A stretch of 35,605 nt of DNA, taken from positions 1-35,605 of IMG/VR virus record IMGVR_UViG_3300036045_000041. One strand, 5' to 3'. The translations under genes were made by a program, and so were the position numbers. The notes under the pieces are model-generated. The model was not told the DNA's origin. It was given only the letters and a program-made list of their open reading frames with translations, and did no database searches. Within the stretch, counting starts at the first letter, position 1, and each line of letters starts with the position of its first letter. This stretch comes from a virus. Positions 13,702-21,884 of the stretch are shown here, one piece after another.

Positions 13702-13890
13702 ATGAATAAAAAAAAATTAACTATAAACGATTTTGTACACATTGTTCCTTGGCAACATATAGAAAATACCATGGGTAAAAGGATGTTTAAAAAATTTGAA
13801 AAATATATGAATGGTCAAACCGTTACAGAGGGAGGGGTTTATCCACACGATTTAGAGAGATTTTTACAAGGATTACCTGTTCTTGATTAA
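13702..13890 (+). CDS. Hypothetical protein following the tRNA (62 aa)
   Basis: An in-frame ATG at 13669 lies inside the tRNA, so I place the start at 13702. The basic N-terminus (MNKKKLTINDFVHIV) is followed by WQHIENTMGKRMFKKFEKYMNGQ, a helical segment, and a C-terminal YPHDLERFLQGLPVLD. No family is recognised. It may be a small regulator. Confidence 0.6.
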   Translation: MNKKKLTINDFVHIVPWQHIENTMGKRMFKKFEKYMNGQTVTEGGVYPHDLERFLQGLPVLD

Positions 13891-13908
13891 TCTAAAAGGA
13901 AAAATAAT

Positions 13909-14061
13909 ATGATATTACATTTTGATCAAATAATTATTAAAGACAATAATGATCAAACATTTACCTTGATTTTTAAAACAGAACAAGGATTATTAAATCA
14001 GGAGTATGATAATGTGGATACTTTGTGGAGGTTTGTAGGAGGTTTATTAAAGGATAAATAA
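13909..14061 (+). CDS. Small hypothetical protein (50 aa)
   Basis: An ATG at 13909 with AAAAGGA upstream (13894-13900) opens 50 codons ending in TAA. The protein is mixed beta/alpha (beta-rich first half, then NQEYDNVDTLWRFVGGLLKDK). The clear ribosome-binding site and the two-base gap to the next gene support it. No family recognised. Confidence 0.55.
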   Translation: MILHFDQIIIKDNNDQTFTLIFKTEQGLLNQEYDNVDTLWRFVGGLLKDK

Positions 14062-14063
14062 TT

Positions 14064-14282
14064 ATGCTTACCGGTATAACCTGTAGACACATAATAAACG
14101 TAACAAGATTGGGTAGTTTGGTTTTGATTCGTAAGGGTAACTTTAAAAAAGTTGAGTGTGGTAAGTTGATGATTAAAATTGGTTATTGTAGATACCAATG
14201 TACGTCTGGACACATTAGAATATATCCAACAGAACAATATGACGGTCAGGCTATTTTAGGAAAAATCAATGGGGATGAATAG
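14064..14282 (+). CDS. Small hypothetical Cys-containing protein (72 aa)
   Basis: This begins two bases after the previous stop and encodes a basic, beta-rich 72-aa protein with cysteines at about 8, 32, 42 and 46 (GYCRYQC), suggesting a metal-binding or disulphide core. Its 3' end overlaps the convergent glycosyltransferase gene by 37 bp. The family is not recognised. Confidence 0.5.
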   Translation: MLTGITCRHIINVTRLGSLVLIRKGNFKKVECGKLMIKIGYCRYQCTSGHIRIYPTEQYDGQAILGKINGDE

Positions 14283-14923
14283 GTTGGTGTTTTATATGGT
14301 TTATCCATTGTTCCAGATAAATAAACACTTTTCCCTATACCAAATCCGCGATTGTGAACAAGATCGGGAACAGTAATAACAAGATCTCCGTGTTGTTTAA
14401 GTGTTTGGTGATACCCGTCATCATCACCACTATATGGATAGGCATTTAATGACTTACGAGTAAATCCATACACAGAAGAAACAAAATCGTTAACAACACC
14501 AACCGTTGAGGTTAACATTTTTTCAATAATAAATCGGTTATCATTGGGATCATAGTTTTTGTAGTCAAATAATCCCACGGCCCCTACAGGATAATTTTTT
14601 AGAATAAAAACAGATTTAGATAGCCAACCCTCTTTAAAAATTAAATCTGTATCAATTTTGAATATATAATTACCTTCACACAAACTAATACAATTTAAAA
14701 ATGATCTACCAACTCCTCTGTTTTTTCCGTTAGAAACTATTAATTTTGATATTTTATCTTGAGATAAATATTGGTTGGATAGATTGTAACAATCCCTATC
14801 TCCACCGTCACAATTTACAATTATTTCACATGGATAGTCTATAGTTTTGATAATTGAGTCTAAACACTCATTTAACCACTCAGGCCTTTTATAAGCAAGG
14901 ATACATAAACTTGCAATTTCCAT
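14246..14923 (-). CDS. GT2-family glycosyltransferase (only minus-strand gene)
   Basis: The 225-aa protein starts with a typical GT-A segment, MEIASLCILAYKRPEWLNEC, and has the nucleotide/metal motif DTD at 91-93 in FKIDTDLIF. A C-terminal HNRGFG motif follows. It lacks a membrane segment. Such enzymes transfer a sugar from a nucleotide-sugar donor. It is the only gene on this strand and faces away from the rest of the carbohydrate cluster, with a possible shared promoter region at 14940-14990. Its 3' end overlaps a small + strand gene. Confidence 0.8.
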   Translation of the reverse strand: MEIASLCILAYKRPEWLNECLDSIIKTIDYPCEIIVNCDGGDRDCYNLSNQYLSQDKISKLIVSNGKNRGVGRSFLNCISLCEGNYIFKIDTDLIFKEGWLSKSVFILKNYPVGAVGLFDYKNYDPNDNRFIIEKMLTSTVGVVNDFVSSVYGFTRKSLNAYPYSGDDDGYHQTLKQHGDLVITVPDLVHNRGFGIGKSVYLSGTMDKPYKTPTYSSPLIFPKIA

Positions 14924-14939
14924 AAGTTAAATTTATTTA

Positions 14940-14968
14940 TTTGTAATAATGTGTATAAATGTTGACAA
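14940..14968 (-). promoter_or_regulatory. Possible minus-strand promoter sharing its -35 region
   Basis: On the minus strand TTGTCA (complement of 14963-14968) is followed after 17 bp by TACAAA (complement of 14940-14945), nine or so bases before the probable transcript start and the glycosyltransferase ATG at 14923. The -35 overlaps the TTGACA of the plus-strand promoter, so the two would compete. Confidence 0.4.
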
Positions 14969-14990
14969 TATATAAACTTTAACATATAAA
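14962..14990 (+). promoter_or_regulatory. Leaderless-type promoter of the carbohydrate cluster
   Basis: TTGACA at 14962-14967, an exact 17-bp spacer and TATAAA at 14985-14990. The start codon (GTG at 14998) is 36 bp from the first base of the -35, so the transcript should start at or next to the codon. No Shine-Dalgarno sequence is possible on such an RNA. Confidence 0.7.
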
Positions 14991-14997
14991 TATATAT

Positions 14998-15327
14998 GTG
15001 GCAAACCCAAATAATCCAGCGATATCTTTTCTTGTTCCTTACAGATGGTTTAATGAAGATAAGGAATTTTTAGGTGAAAACTTAAACAGAATGATCTTGC
15101 GCGAGGTGGGCAAAGATAGCCTATCAATTTTAGAGGGCATACTTACCTACAAGGTGGTTATATCCTATTACTACAAAGAGCCGGTAGACCTAAACACCTC
15201 CAAAACAGCATTGCAACGCTTGCTAAAGAGTTCATTCCCTAACGCTAAGTGTTTATCAGCTAGCGTAATGTTTAAGCAAAACTTCTCATACCAAATACCA
15301 ACTTGTGATTTTCAAATTTATCTCTAA
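14998..15327 (+). CDS. Hypothetical protein starting the carbohydrate cluster (109 aa)
   Basis: A GTG start is used, located where the upstream promoter predicts the RNA 5' end; the ATG two bases earlier is in another frame. The protein is mixed, with ISFLVPYRWFNEDKEF at the start and repeated hydrophobic stretches, but no motif I recognise. It is followed three bases later by a glycosyltransferase. It may be an accessory to glycan synthesis or an unrelated cargo gene. Confidence 0.55.
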   Translation: MANPNNPAISFLVPYRWFNEDKEFLGENLNRMILREVGKDSLSILEGILTYKVVISYYYKEPVDLNTSKTALQRLLKSSFPNAKCLSASVMFKQNFSYQIPTCDFQIYL

Positions 15328-15330
15328 CTT

Positions 15331-16086
15331 ATGATATCTGTCCTGATACCAACTACAGACGGGGGTTTAAAGTACCTCGTTAAACTAATCCCACAACTTA
15401 AAAAACAAGTAGCCGATATAAGCGGAGAGGTAATAGTAGCATGCAACGGTTGCAACGACGGATCGGAGAACTACCTTGCCAATAACGGTATTAAATATAT
15501 GGTGCTACCACGCAACACCACCTTCTCCCATGCTAACAACTTAATGTTTTTACAATCAAACCATAACCCACTTTTATTAAACAACGATATTGAAATCCCG
15601 GAGGGGTTTATAAAAACCATGTACGACACCATGGCTAGTAAAAATGATTACTCTATCTTTGGATGTGCAATATTCCGCATGCAAGATAAACGCATACACC
15701 ATGCAGGGGTTTACTTTACTCAAGACGGTTTACCTTATGAGTTAGGGTTACCAGTTGGAGATATTAACGGAATAGCCAATACCGATCCAAGAGTCAAGGA
15801 GTCACGTGAGGTTCCAAGTGTAACGGGTGCTTGTATGCTAATAAGACGACAGCTATACAGCGATCTAGGCGGACTTGATGAACATTACCGTACAGGTTGG
15901 GAAGATACCGACTTTGTTCTTAGGGCAAGAGAACGCGGGTTTAAAGTTTGGTATACAGGCGAAACGCAAATATATCATCACCACTTTGGATCAAGGGACA
16001 GAGGACGGTTGCAGTATGAGTTAGATAATAGAAGATTTTATGATATGGTATGGGTAACAACAGGGAGGGCAAAGAAAATAATATGA
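15331..16086 (+). CDS. GT2-family glycosyltransferase (rhamnosyltransferase-like)
   Basis: The GT-A fold is shown by MISVLIPTTDGG, a GEVIVACNGCND strand and the metal-site motif NNDIEIP (84-90). VTGACMLIRR and the GGLDEHY..GWEDTDF motif (180-195) are typical of rhamnosyl- and related GT2 enzymes. The product would transfer a deoxyhexose or similar sugar. It overlaps the next glycosyltransferase by four bases (ATGA), so both are translated together. Confidence 0.85.
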   Translation: MISVLIPTTDGGLKYLVKLIPQLKKQVADISGEVIVACNGCNDGSENYLANNGIKYMVLPRNTTFSHANNLMFLQSNHNPLLLNNDIEIPEGFIKTMYDTMASKNDYSIFGCAIFRMQDKRIHHAGVYFTQDGLPYELGLPVGDINGIANTDPRVKESREVPSVTGACMLIRRQLYSDLGGLDEHYRTGWEDTDFVLRARERGFKVWYTGETQIYHHHFGSRDRGRLQYELDNRRFYDMVWVTTGRAKKII

Positions 16087-16955
16087 AAATATCAGTAATA
16101 GTACCAGTTTGGAATAGAGTACAAAACATTAGAGAAACACTATATTGTTTAAAGGAGCAGGATATTTATGGAACCGAACATGAAGTTGAGTTTATCTTGG
16201 TTGATGATTGCTCAAATGACGGTACATCAGAGTTACTAGACGCAGCTGAATTACCACACAAGAGGGTTATACATAGAACCACAAGAGAGAGGTGGAACGC
16301 TTCAATACCACGCAATATGGCTGCTAAAGCCTCAAGTGTAGATAGCGATATGCTCTACTTTTTAGATAGCGATATCTTGTTGCCACCGGATAGATTAAGA
16401 AGGTTGGTAGATGTTTGGCATGAGGACAACGACGACGATCAAAATAGGGTAATAATAGGACAGTACCACTACATGAGAAGATGGTTAGACGCACGCAATA
16501 GGCCCGACTGGTATGTGGGAATTGAGGACTATGATGGTGATATACGCAGTCAGTCTTTTATAGATCATCCATACACTCATAAAAACAGAGGGTTAGGGTT
16601 TGCGCTTGCTTGCTTTGGTGGATCACTTGGAGTACCGCGCAAGTTGTTTTTTAAAGCAGGTGGTTTTGATGAGACCATGCTTTCAGGTGTTGAAGATGGG
16701 GACTTTGGTTTAACCCTATGGGAAACGGGCGCAGTATTTAGTTTAGATAGTGGTTTATTGGGGTGGCACAACCCACACCCCATTCACCCACAACGCACAC
16801 AGTTTATTAGGGAGTGTGTAGATAGGTTAAACGCTAAGCACAATATTGATATAGTTAAGACTACGGGTGAGGTGTATAGAACTTGGGGTGTTGATTGGGA
16901 ACCACCCAAGGCTTGGCTTGATGATGGAGGTTATAGTAAAGAGGATTTAAAATGA
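16083..16955 (+). CDS. GT2-family glycosyltransferase (290 aa)
   Basis: The ATG at 16083 is preferred over an in-frame ATG at 16050 inside the previous gene. The sequence shows MKISVIVPVWNR, FILVDDCSNDGT (38-49), the DSD motif at 95-97 and GGFDETMLSGVEDGDFGLTL in the acceptor half. This is a canonical GT2 transferase. The neighbours indicate a coordinated oligosaccharide pathway. It overlaps the epimerase gene by four bases. Confidence 0.85.
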   Translation: MKISVIVPVWNRVQNIRETLYCLKEQDIYGTEHEVEFILVDDCSNDGTSELLDAAELPHKRVIHRTTRERWNASIPRNMAAKASSVDSDMLYFLDSDILLPPDRLRRLVDVWHEDNDDDQNRVIIGQYHYMRRWLDARNRPDWYVGIEDYDGDIRSQSFIDHPYTHKNRGLGFALACFGGSLGVPRKLFFKAGGFDETMLSGVEDGDFGLTLWETGAVFSLDSGLLGWHNPHPIHPQRTQFIRECVDRLNAKHNIDIVKTTGEVYRTWGVDWEPPKAWLDDGGYSKEDLK

Positions 16956-17953
16956 AAATTTTGATATTTGGGGGGTCTGGATTTATCGGTACGAATATAG
17001 TAATTGAAGCTAAAAATAAAAGACATCAGGTTGTGGTGTTTGATTCCTTTATTAGAAAGGGAACTGAAAATAATATTCAAGCCGGAGTAGAATATATACG
17101 GGGAGATATACGTAGTCAGCAGGATTTTGAACGGATACCTAAGGGTATAGACGGAATTATAAACCTAGCCGGAAACCCAGGAGTCCCGTGGTCTATGTCG
17201 TGGCCGTTATATGACTTTTCTGTCAATGCTTTGGGCGCACTTCATGTACTTGAGTTTGCACGCAACAATGGCAATATACCAGTTATATTTGCCTCAACTA
17301 ACAAGGTATACCACGACGGAATAAACGAAATACGAATGTACCAAACAGAAACGCGCTATAAGTGGAACGACTATTCAGGTGTAACAGAAACGTTTAGCAT
17401 TGACTCACAAGGCAAACACCCAAAATCACCTTATGGCGTATCTAAAACTGCTGCCGACTTGTATCACCAAGAGTATTGGCACATGTATAAACTACCAACG
17501 GTTGTAAACCGCATGTCTTGTGTCTACGGGCTATACCAGCAGGGGGTTGAGGATCAAGGTTGGATATCACACTTTATTAAACAAATAGTTAAGGGTGACG
17601 GGAAGATCAATATTTATGGCAACGGTAAACAAGTGCGGGATATGTTATGGGGTGATGATGTAGCAAGTTTATACATAGACCAATTAGAAAACATAGAAAA
17701 GTACCAAGGTGGTGTGTATAACGTGGGTGGTGGCATAGACAACACATTCTCAATTATTGAGGCCATCGACGAGATAGAGAAACAAACTAATAAGAAAGCG
17801 GAACTATCTTACTTCGACGAGAGACCAGCAGACCAGCGCATATACATAAGCGACATAACAAAGGTGTGCAAAGTAAACGACTGGAATCCTACAGTACAAC
17901 CAAAGGAGGGAGTACGTAGGATGATCTATGAATGTCTCAATACTAATATCTAG
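16952..17953 (+). CDS. NAD-dependent sugar epimerase, CDP-paratose 2-epimerase-like SDR
   Basis: An extended SDR of 333 aa. It has the dinucleotide motif GGSGFIG (7-13), STNKVY at 115-120, the catalytic YGVSK (161-165), then CVYGLYQQGVEDQGWIS and IYGNGKQVRDMLWGDD, the pattern of CDP-paratose 2-epimerases (RfbE-like). These interconvert CDP-paratose and CDP-tyvelose. The SDR family is secure; the exact sugar is inferred from these motifs. It would supply a donor for the glycosyltransferases on each side. Confidence 0.8.
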   Translation: MKILIFGGSGFIGTNIVIEAKNKRHQVVVFDSFIRKGTENNIQAGVEYIRGDIRSQQDFERIPKGIDGIINLAGNPGVPWSMSWPLYDFSVNALGALHVLEFARNNGNIPVIFASTNKVYHDGINEIRMYQTETRYKWNDYSGVTETFSIDSQGKHPKSPYGVSKTAADLYHQEYWHMYKLPTVVNRMSCVYGLYQQGVEDQGWISHFIKQIVKGDGKINIYGNGKQVRDMLWGDDVASLYIDQLENIEKYQGGVYNVGGGIDNTFSIIEAIDEIEKQTNKKAELSYFDERPADQRIYISDITKVCKVNDWNPTVQPKEGVRRMIYECLNTNI

Positions 17954-18635
17954 CTTTAACAGATTAAGGTATTTTCTAAGTACATGGCCGACAATTAAGG
18001 ATCAATTAATAGACGGTGATGAGCTGGTTGTGGTTGAGGACGGTATTGAGAAGAACTGGAATAGCTACTTGTTAACCATAGGGGTTAGGTATCAGTTAAT
18101 AGAAACCCACAACGAGGTTTATAGATCGGGTGTTATCTCAAAAAACATAGGGTTAAAAACAGCCAGAAACCCAATCATCATCATAAATGATCCGGAGGTC
18201 ATGCATATCTCAAAGTGTATTACCGTCATGCGCGACTTTTTAAAAGAGAGACGGGCTTTTGTTGTTCCCGGAACGTTATATAGCGGTAGACATGAGGGGC
18301 AGGGCATAGAAGGATCGACTAAAATAGAAAATTCACAAGCCCCGTTTGTTGGCGGTTGTTATAGATCAGATCTAATTGATGTTGGCGGTTGGGATGAACG
18401 ATTTAAGTATTGGGGAAATGATGATAACGACCTAATGTACCGCCTAGGATTAAATCATGTAAGACATATAGTAGTACCAGAGCTTGAGATATTTCATCAG
18501 TGGCATCCTAGGCCACCAAAGCAAGCAATGGGTGATTATAACGAGTCACTACTTTATGAAAAGGACAAACCAGTTATAGCCAATATAGGCAAAAGATGGG
18601 GAGAAATAGTGGGGTCATATTATGAAAACGGTTAA
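17928..18635 (+). CDS. GT2-family glycosyltransferase (235 aa)
   Basis: This gene overlaps the end of the epimerase by 26 bp. The N-terminus MNVSILISSFNRLRYF is a GT2 start, with LVVVEDGIEKN and a variant metal site in IIINDPEV. GGCYRSDLIDVGGWDERFKYWGND is the acceptor-side motif. It ends with FHQWHPRP, which resembles a His-containing GT2 tail. It is the last glycosyltransferase of the plus-strand cluster. Confidence 0.8.
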   Translation: MNVSILISSFNRLRYFLSTWPTIKDQLIDGDELVVVEDGIEKNWNSYLLTIGVRYQLIETHNEVYRSGVISKNIGLKTARNPIIIINDPEVMHISKCITVMRDFLKERRAFVVPGTLYSGRHEGQGIEGSTKIENSQAPFVGGCYRSDLIDVGGWDERFKYWGNDDNDLMYRLGLNHVRHIVVPELEIFHQWHPRPPKQAMGDYNESLLYEKDKPVIANIGKRWGEIVGSYYENG

Positions 18636-19119
18636 ACTAGATTTAGGTTGTGGAATGAAAAAAGTACCCGACTCAATAGGGATAGACGTAAGGCCATTCC
18701 CCGGAGTTGATATCGTCATGAAGTTGGGTTATGACCCTATACCGCTTGATGATAATTCGGTTGATGAGATATACGCTATTCACCTCTTTGAACACTTCTA
18801 CCCAGAGGAGTTATTTCAATGTGTTGACGAGTGTTTTAGAATTTTAAAACCACAAGGCTTTCTTCATATTGAAGTACCAAAGGCCGGAACCCCAGCTTAC
18901 TACATACACCCCGACCACAAAATACAATTTATGGAAGATACATTTGGTTTTTTTCAAGTACCCAGTGAGGGCAAAGATCCACATGGTTATTTAAACGGAT
19001 TTTGGAATGTATCAATTGTTAAGCAGGAATATAATGAGCATATACATGTAAATATGTACCCAAATAAAGAGGGGGGAAAATATGAATATAAAAAAATCAT
19101 ACAATCAAATATAGGTTGA
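18622..19119 (+). CDS. Class I SAM-dependent methyltransferase (165 aa)
   Basis: The glycine motif KLDLGCGMKKVPD (residues 5-17) and the acidic IGIDVRPF following it form the S-adenosylmethionine site. SVDEIYAIHLFEHF and RILKPQGFLHIEVP match motifs of small class I methyltransferases. It probably methylates a sugar or amino sugar made by the neighbouring enzymes; the substrate is inferred. It overlaps the previous gene by 14 bp. Confidence 0.8.
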   Translation: MKTVKLDLGCGMKKVPDSIGIDVRPFPGVDIVMKLGYDPIPLDDNSVDEIYAIHLFEHFYPEELFQCVDECFRILKPQGFLHIEVPKAGTPAYYIHPDHKIQFMEDTFGFFQVPSEGKDPHGYLNGFWNVSIVKQEYNEHIHVNMYPNKEGGKYEYKKIIQSNIG

Positions 19120-19210
19120 AGAAGCCTCAACGTGGTTAATCAAAAATGAGAAAGCTAGAAATGAAAAAGCACAACGTGAGGTAATTCGTTACAAGTGGAT
19201 ATTAAAATGT
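19082..19210 (+). pseudogene. Interrupted 5' part of the second methyltransferase gene
   Basis: An ATG at 19082, preceded by the strong ribosome-binding site GAGGGGGG, is in frame with the methyltransferase at 19211. Ten codons later there is TAG at 19112-19114; then the frame is open and protein-like (EEASTWLIKNEKARNEK and onward) to the end at 19711. No ATG, GTG or TTG in frame lies between TAG and 19211. The segment therefore looks like the true N-terminus, broken by one amber codon. Confidence 0.7.
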
Positions 19211-19711
19211 ATGAATTTGTGGGGAAAAGGATCGTTAGATACAAAAGAAATGAAGATTGCAGATGTGGGATGTGGTCCTTTGGGTGGTGTGTCAACACTC
19301 CTAGAAGGTTGTTCGATTGAAAGATTTGATCCTTTGATGAATGAATATAAAAAATATTTTTACATAGAAAATGGTTCAAATGAACAGGCTGAGTTTATAA
19401 ATTATAGAAGGTTTAATTTAATAATAGCTACAAATTGTATAGATCATTTTGAGTCTCCTACTTTGTTTTTAAATCAAATTAATAAAACTTCTGTTTACGG
19501 ATGTTATTTTGCACATTTTCATGCTATAAATAACGCAATAACACATCCTCATAAAGCCCATGTTTATAATATAAATCAGGAGAAAATAAAAGAGATTTTA
19601 GATGAAAAATGGGAACTGATTTGGCAGATGGATTATAATATAGATAAGTTAGTCTATGGTTGGAAAAAGCAACCAGCGTTTAGTCAGTTATGGAGAAAAA
19701 TAAAAAAATAA
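19211..19711 (+). CDS. Class I SAM-dependent methyltransferase (uninterrupted part)
   Basis: The 166-aa part from the first ATG after the amber codon keeps the S-adenosylmethionine motif MKIADVGCGPLGG (14-26), an acidic FDPLMNEY strand end and LIIATNCIDHFESP. It lacks about 32 upstream residues that are still encoded in frame after the TAG. If translation begins here, there is no clear ribosome-binding site. It could be an active truncated enzyme, a readthrough product or a decaying gene. Substrate probably as for the methyltransferase before it. Confidence 0.65.
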   Translation: MNLWGKGSLDTKEMKIADVGCGPLGGVSTLLEGCSIERFDPLMNEYKKYFYIENGSNEQAEFINYRRFNLIIATNCIDHFESPTLFLNQINKTSVYGCYFAHFHAINNAITHPHKAHVYNINQEKIKEILDEKWELIWQMDYNIDKLVYGWKKQPAFSQLWRKIKK

Positions 19712-19784
19712 TCAATTTAAAATCTGAGTTAGGAATTTATATTAATAATTCTAAAAGAACATTTTTTAATTTTAGGAAGTATTT

Positions 19785-20150
19785 ATGGATGATATAGTAG
19801 ATAAACAAGTAAAACTAGAGGATAACAAGCGTCTACCAACGGTGGGTTTTCATACTAATCCAGAATGGATAAATAGAAATGGTAGACCAAAAAAGGGTAC
19901 GGCCTTAACTGAAGTAATGCGAGAAATGTTGGAGAGTACACCAGAACTTAAAAAGTTAATTATCGATAAACTTTTAAAGGGAGCTGCAGGAGGTGACCTT
20001 GCTTTTATTAGAGAGGTTTTAGATAGAATTGATGGCAAACCCAATGTAACAGCGGATATACATAATACAGGAGAAGTAGTTGTTGTTCCTAATGAGGTAT
20101 ATCAAAAATATGGAGTTGACAATACATCAGAAGTATTATCTGAAAAATAA
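19785..20150 (+). CDS. terS: Terminase small subunit-like protein (DUF5681-type)
   Basis: The N-terminal part has NPEWINRNGRPKKGTALTEV, the motif of DUF5681/small terminase proteins (NPxxxxxxGRPKG), followed by helices (EVMREMLESTPELKKLI and GDLAFIREVLDRIDGKP). Small terminases recognise phage DNA and guide the motor. It lies directly upstream of the HNH and large terminase genes. DUF5681 proteins are not always experimentally shown to be terminases, so the role rests on family and position. Confidence 0.75.
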   Translation: MDDIVDKQVKLEDNKRLPTVGFHTNPEWINRNGRPKKGTALTEVMREMLESTPELKKLIIDKLLKGAAGGDLAFIREVLDRIDGKPNVTADIHNTGEVVVVPNEVYQKYGVDNTSEVLSEK

Positions 20151-20544
20151 AAGCAGGGTTCGCAAGTGGCAGAAAAAATATTATGACAAAAATCGTAAAA
20201 TGTATTTGGATAAGGCTAAAAGGCAAAAGCTAAAGAACCCAGAAAAATATAAAGAATACCACAAAAGTTATAGAACATCTAACAACGGAAGGCTACGATT
20301 AAATATAGCTAGGGAAAAAAGAAGAGCTAGGATTTTTAATACTGATGATGGAACCATAACACATAGTGCAATAATAAACATATTTATTTCCCAAGATTAT
20401 ATGTGTGCGTATTGTAAAAAAAATGTAAGAAACAAATACCACATAGACCACATAAAATTTTTATCCAATGGTGGACAACATACAATAACCAATATTCAAA
20501 TTTTGTGTCCAACTTGCAATTTAAGAAAACCAAGGAGTATTTAA
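20110..20544 (+). CDS. HNH endonuclease
   Basis: The ATG at 20110 is preferred; the frame is open from 20080. The N-terminal half is very basic (KKYYDKNRKMYLDKAKRQK). The C-terminal nuclease core shows CAYCKK, then HIDHIKFLSNGG and NIQILCPTCNLRK, a full HNH motif with zinc-binding cysteine pairs. HNH proteins encoded next to terminases often help cut DNA during packaging; a free-standing homing enzyme is the alternative. It overlaps the small terminase gene by 41 bp. Confidence 0.85.
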   Translation: MELTIHQKYYLKNKSRVRKWQKKYYDKNRKMYLDKAKRQKLKNPEKYKEYHKSYRTSNNGRLRLNIAREKRRARIFNTDDGTITHSAIINIFISQDYMCAYCKKNVRNKYHIDHIKFLSNGGQHTITNIQILCPTCNLRKPRSI

Positions 20545-21884
20545 TGGAATTCCACAAAACACAGCAAACAGTAGCGATGAGTAAAGCTAGATATCGGGTG
20601 GTTAATTGTGGTAGACAGTGGGGAAAAACATTTTTATCAGTTTGGGAAATGTTTGGTAGAGCTTATTATAAAGATAATCAGAATATTACATATTTTGCAA
20701 CAACTAGAGATCAGGCTCGTAATATTGCATGGGAGCAACTCAAAGATATAAGTCGTGCATTGTGGACAAAAAAACCTAACGAAACACTTCTTGAATTGTA
20801 TATTAATAATCAATATGGTGGTCTTTCAACTATAAATCTTCGTGGTTTTGAAAATGTGGAAACAGCACGGGGACAACAGTTTGATCTTATTGTTTTGGAT
20901 GAGGTAGCCTCAATGTCAAAATTTAAGTACGCATGGGAAGCAATTTTACAAGCAACACTTTTGTTTAGAAAAGGAGAGGGTTTATTTATTTCTACACCAA
21001 GAGGATTTAATCATTTTAACGAACTTTATCTTAAAGAAAAACAAAGCAAGGATTGGCAATCATTTACTTTTACAACTTATGACAACCCCTATATTAATGG
21101 TCAAGAGGTGGAAAATATTAGACAACAAGTTACAACTGATTATTTTAATCAGGAATACCTGGCAAAATTCACAAGATTTACAGGGCTTATCTATAAAGAG
21201 TTTGATCCTGCTATACACATTGATTATTTTGATCATGATTTTAATTCTCATGCAGAATATATATTTGGCCTAGATTTTGCAGTTAGGGGATATACAGCTT
21301 GTGGTTGTGGAAAAATATTGTCTAACGGAAATATATATATTTTGGATGTTTATAAAGAGGATAATGATACAGCACAAAACCATTGTCAAAAAATAAAAGA
21401 AATGTTACTTAAATATGCTGATATGGAAAAATGGGTAGGATATGCTGATCCGGCAGGATGGATGAAAAATCAACAGAAAAATGGAATGGTTTGGTCTATA
21501 GCCGATGAGTATATAGAGATGGGATTACCAATTTGTCAGGCTAATAATGAGGTGGTTGCAAGTATTAACTATGGTAGACAATTGTTTCAAGCAAAGAAAA
21601 TACATATTCACCCAAGATGTACCAAGTTGGTTGATGAACTCATTCAATATCAATGGAAAGATCAATCAGATAAACAAGTTGGGATTAAAAATGCTCCAGA
21701 GGAGGTTAGAAAGGTTAACGATCATTTAATAGATGCAACCATGCGTTATATGCTGTATTCAAAAACAACACCTCCTCAAGATATTAAACCCTATAATCCG
21801 GGAATGCCTTTAGTGTTTCAATTAAAGTTTGAACAGAAAGAAAAGGAAAAAGAATTTTCAATATTTGATACTAACCTTTATTGA
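20544..21884 (+). CDS. terL: Terminase large subunit
   Basis: The start is the ATG overlapping the HNH stop (TAATG), with AAGGAG at 20532-20537. In the ATPase domain Walker A is CGRQWGKT (22-29), Walker B LIVLDE (115-120) and coupling motif STPRGF (150-155). The nuclease domain has FGLDFAVRGYTACG, YADPAGW and the final NDHLIDATMRY, providing acidic metal ligands. The 446-aa protein powers packaging and cuts DNA. It is the best marker for classifying this phage. Confidence 0.95.
   Translation: MEFHKTQQTVAMSKARYRVVNCGRQWGKTFLSVWEMFGRAYYKDNQNITYFATTRDQARNIAWEQLKDISRALWTKKPNETLLELYINNQYGGLSTINLRGFENVETARGQQFDLIVLDEVASMSKFKYAWEAILQATLLFRKGEGLFISTPRGFNHFNELYLKEKQSKDWQSFTFTTYDNPYINGQEVENIRQQVTTDYFNQEYLAKFTRFTGLIYKEFDPAIHIDYFDHDFNSHAEYIFGLDFAVRGYTACGCGKILSNGNIYILDVYKEDNDTAQNHCQKIKEMLLKYADMEKWVGYADPAGWMKNQQKNGMVWSIADEYIEMGLPICQANNEVVASINYGRQLFQAKKIHIHPRCTKLVDELIQYQWKDQSDKQVGIKNAPEEVRKVNDHLIDATMRYMLYSKTTPPQDIKPYNPGMPLVFQLKFEQKEKEKEFSIFDTNLY

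Noticed and set aside
19112-19114. Genome-wide recoding of TAG
   Set aside because: TAG ends several genes exactly where the next gene starts, and other genes lack internal TAG codons. The tRNA found is an ordinary GUA tyrosine tRNA, not an amber suppressor.
19690-19797. 35-codon frame between the methyltransferase and the small terminase
   Set aside because: It overlaps both neighbours, lacks a ribosome-binding site and is too short to support.
20113-20142. TTGACA inside the HNH gene as promoter
   Set aside because: It lies within codons 2-4 of the HNH gene, has no good -10 at 16-18 bp and does not have the start-codon geometry of the others.
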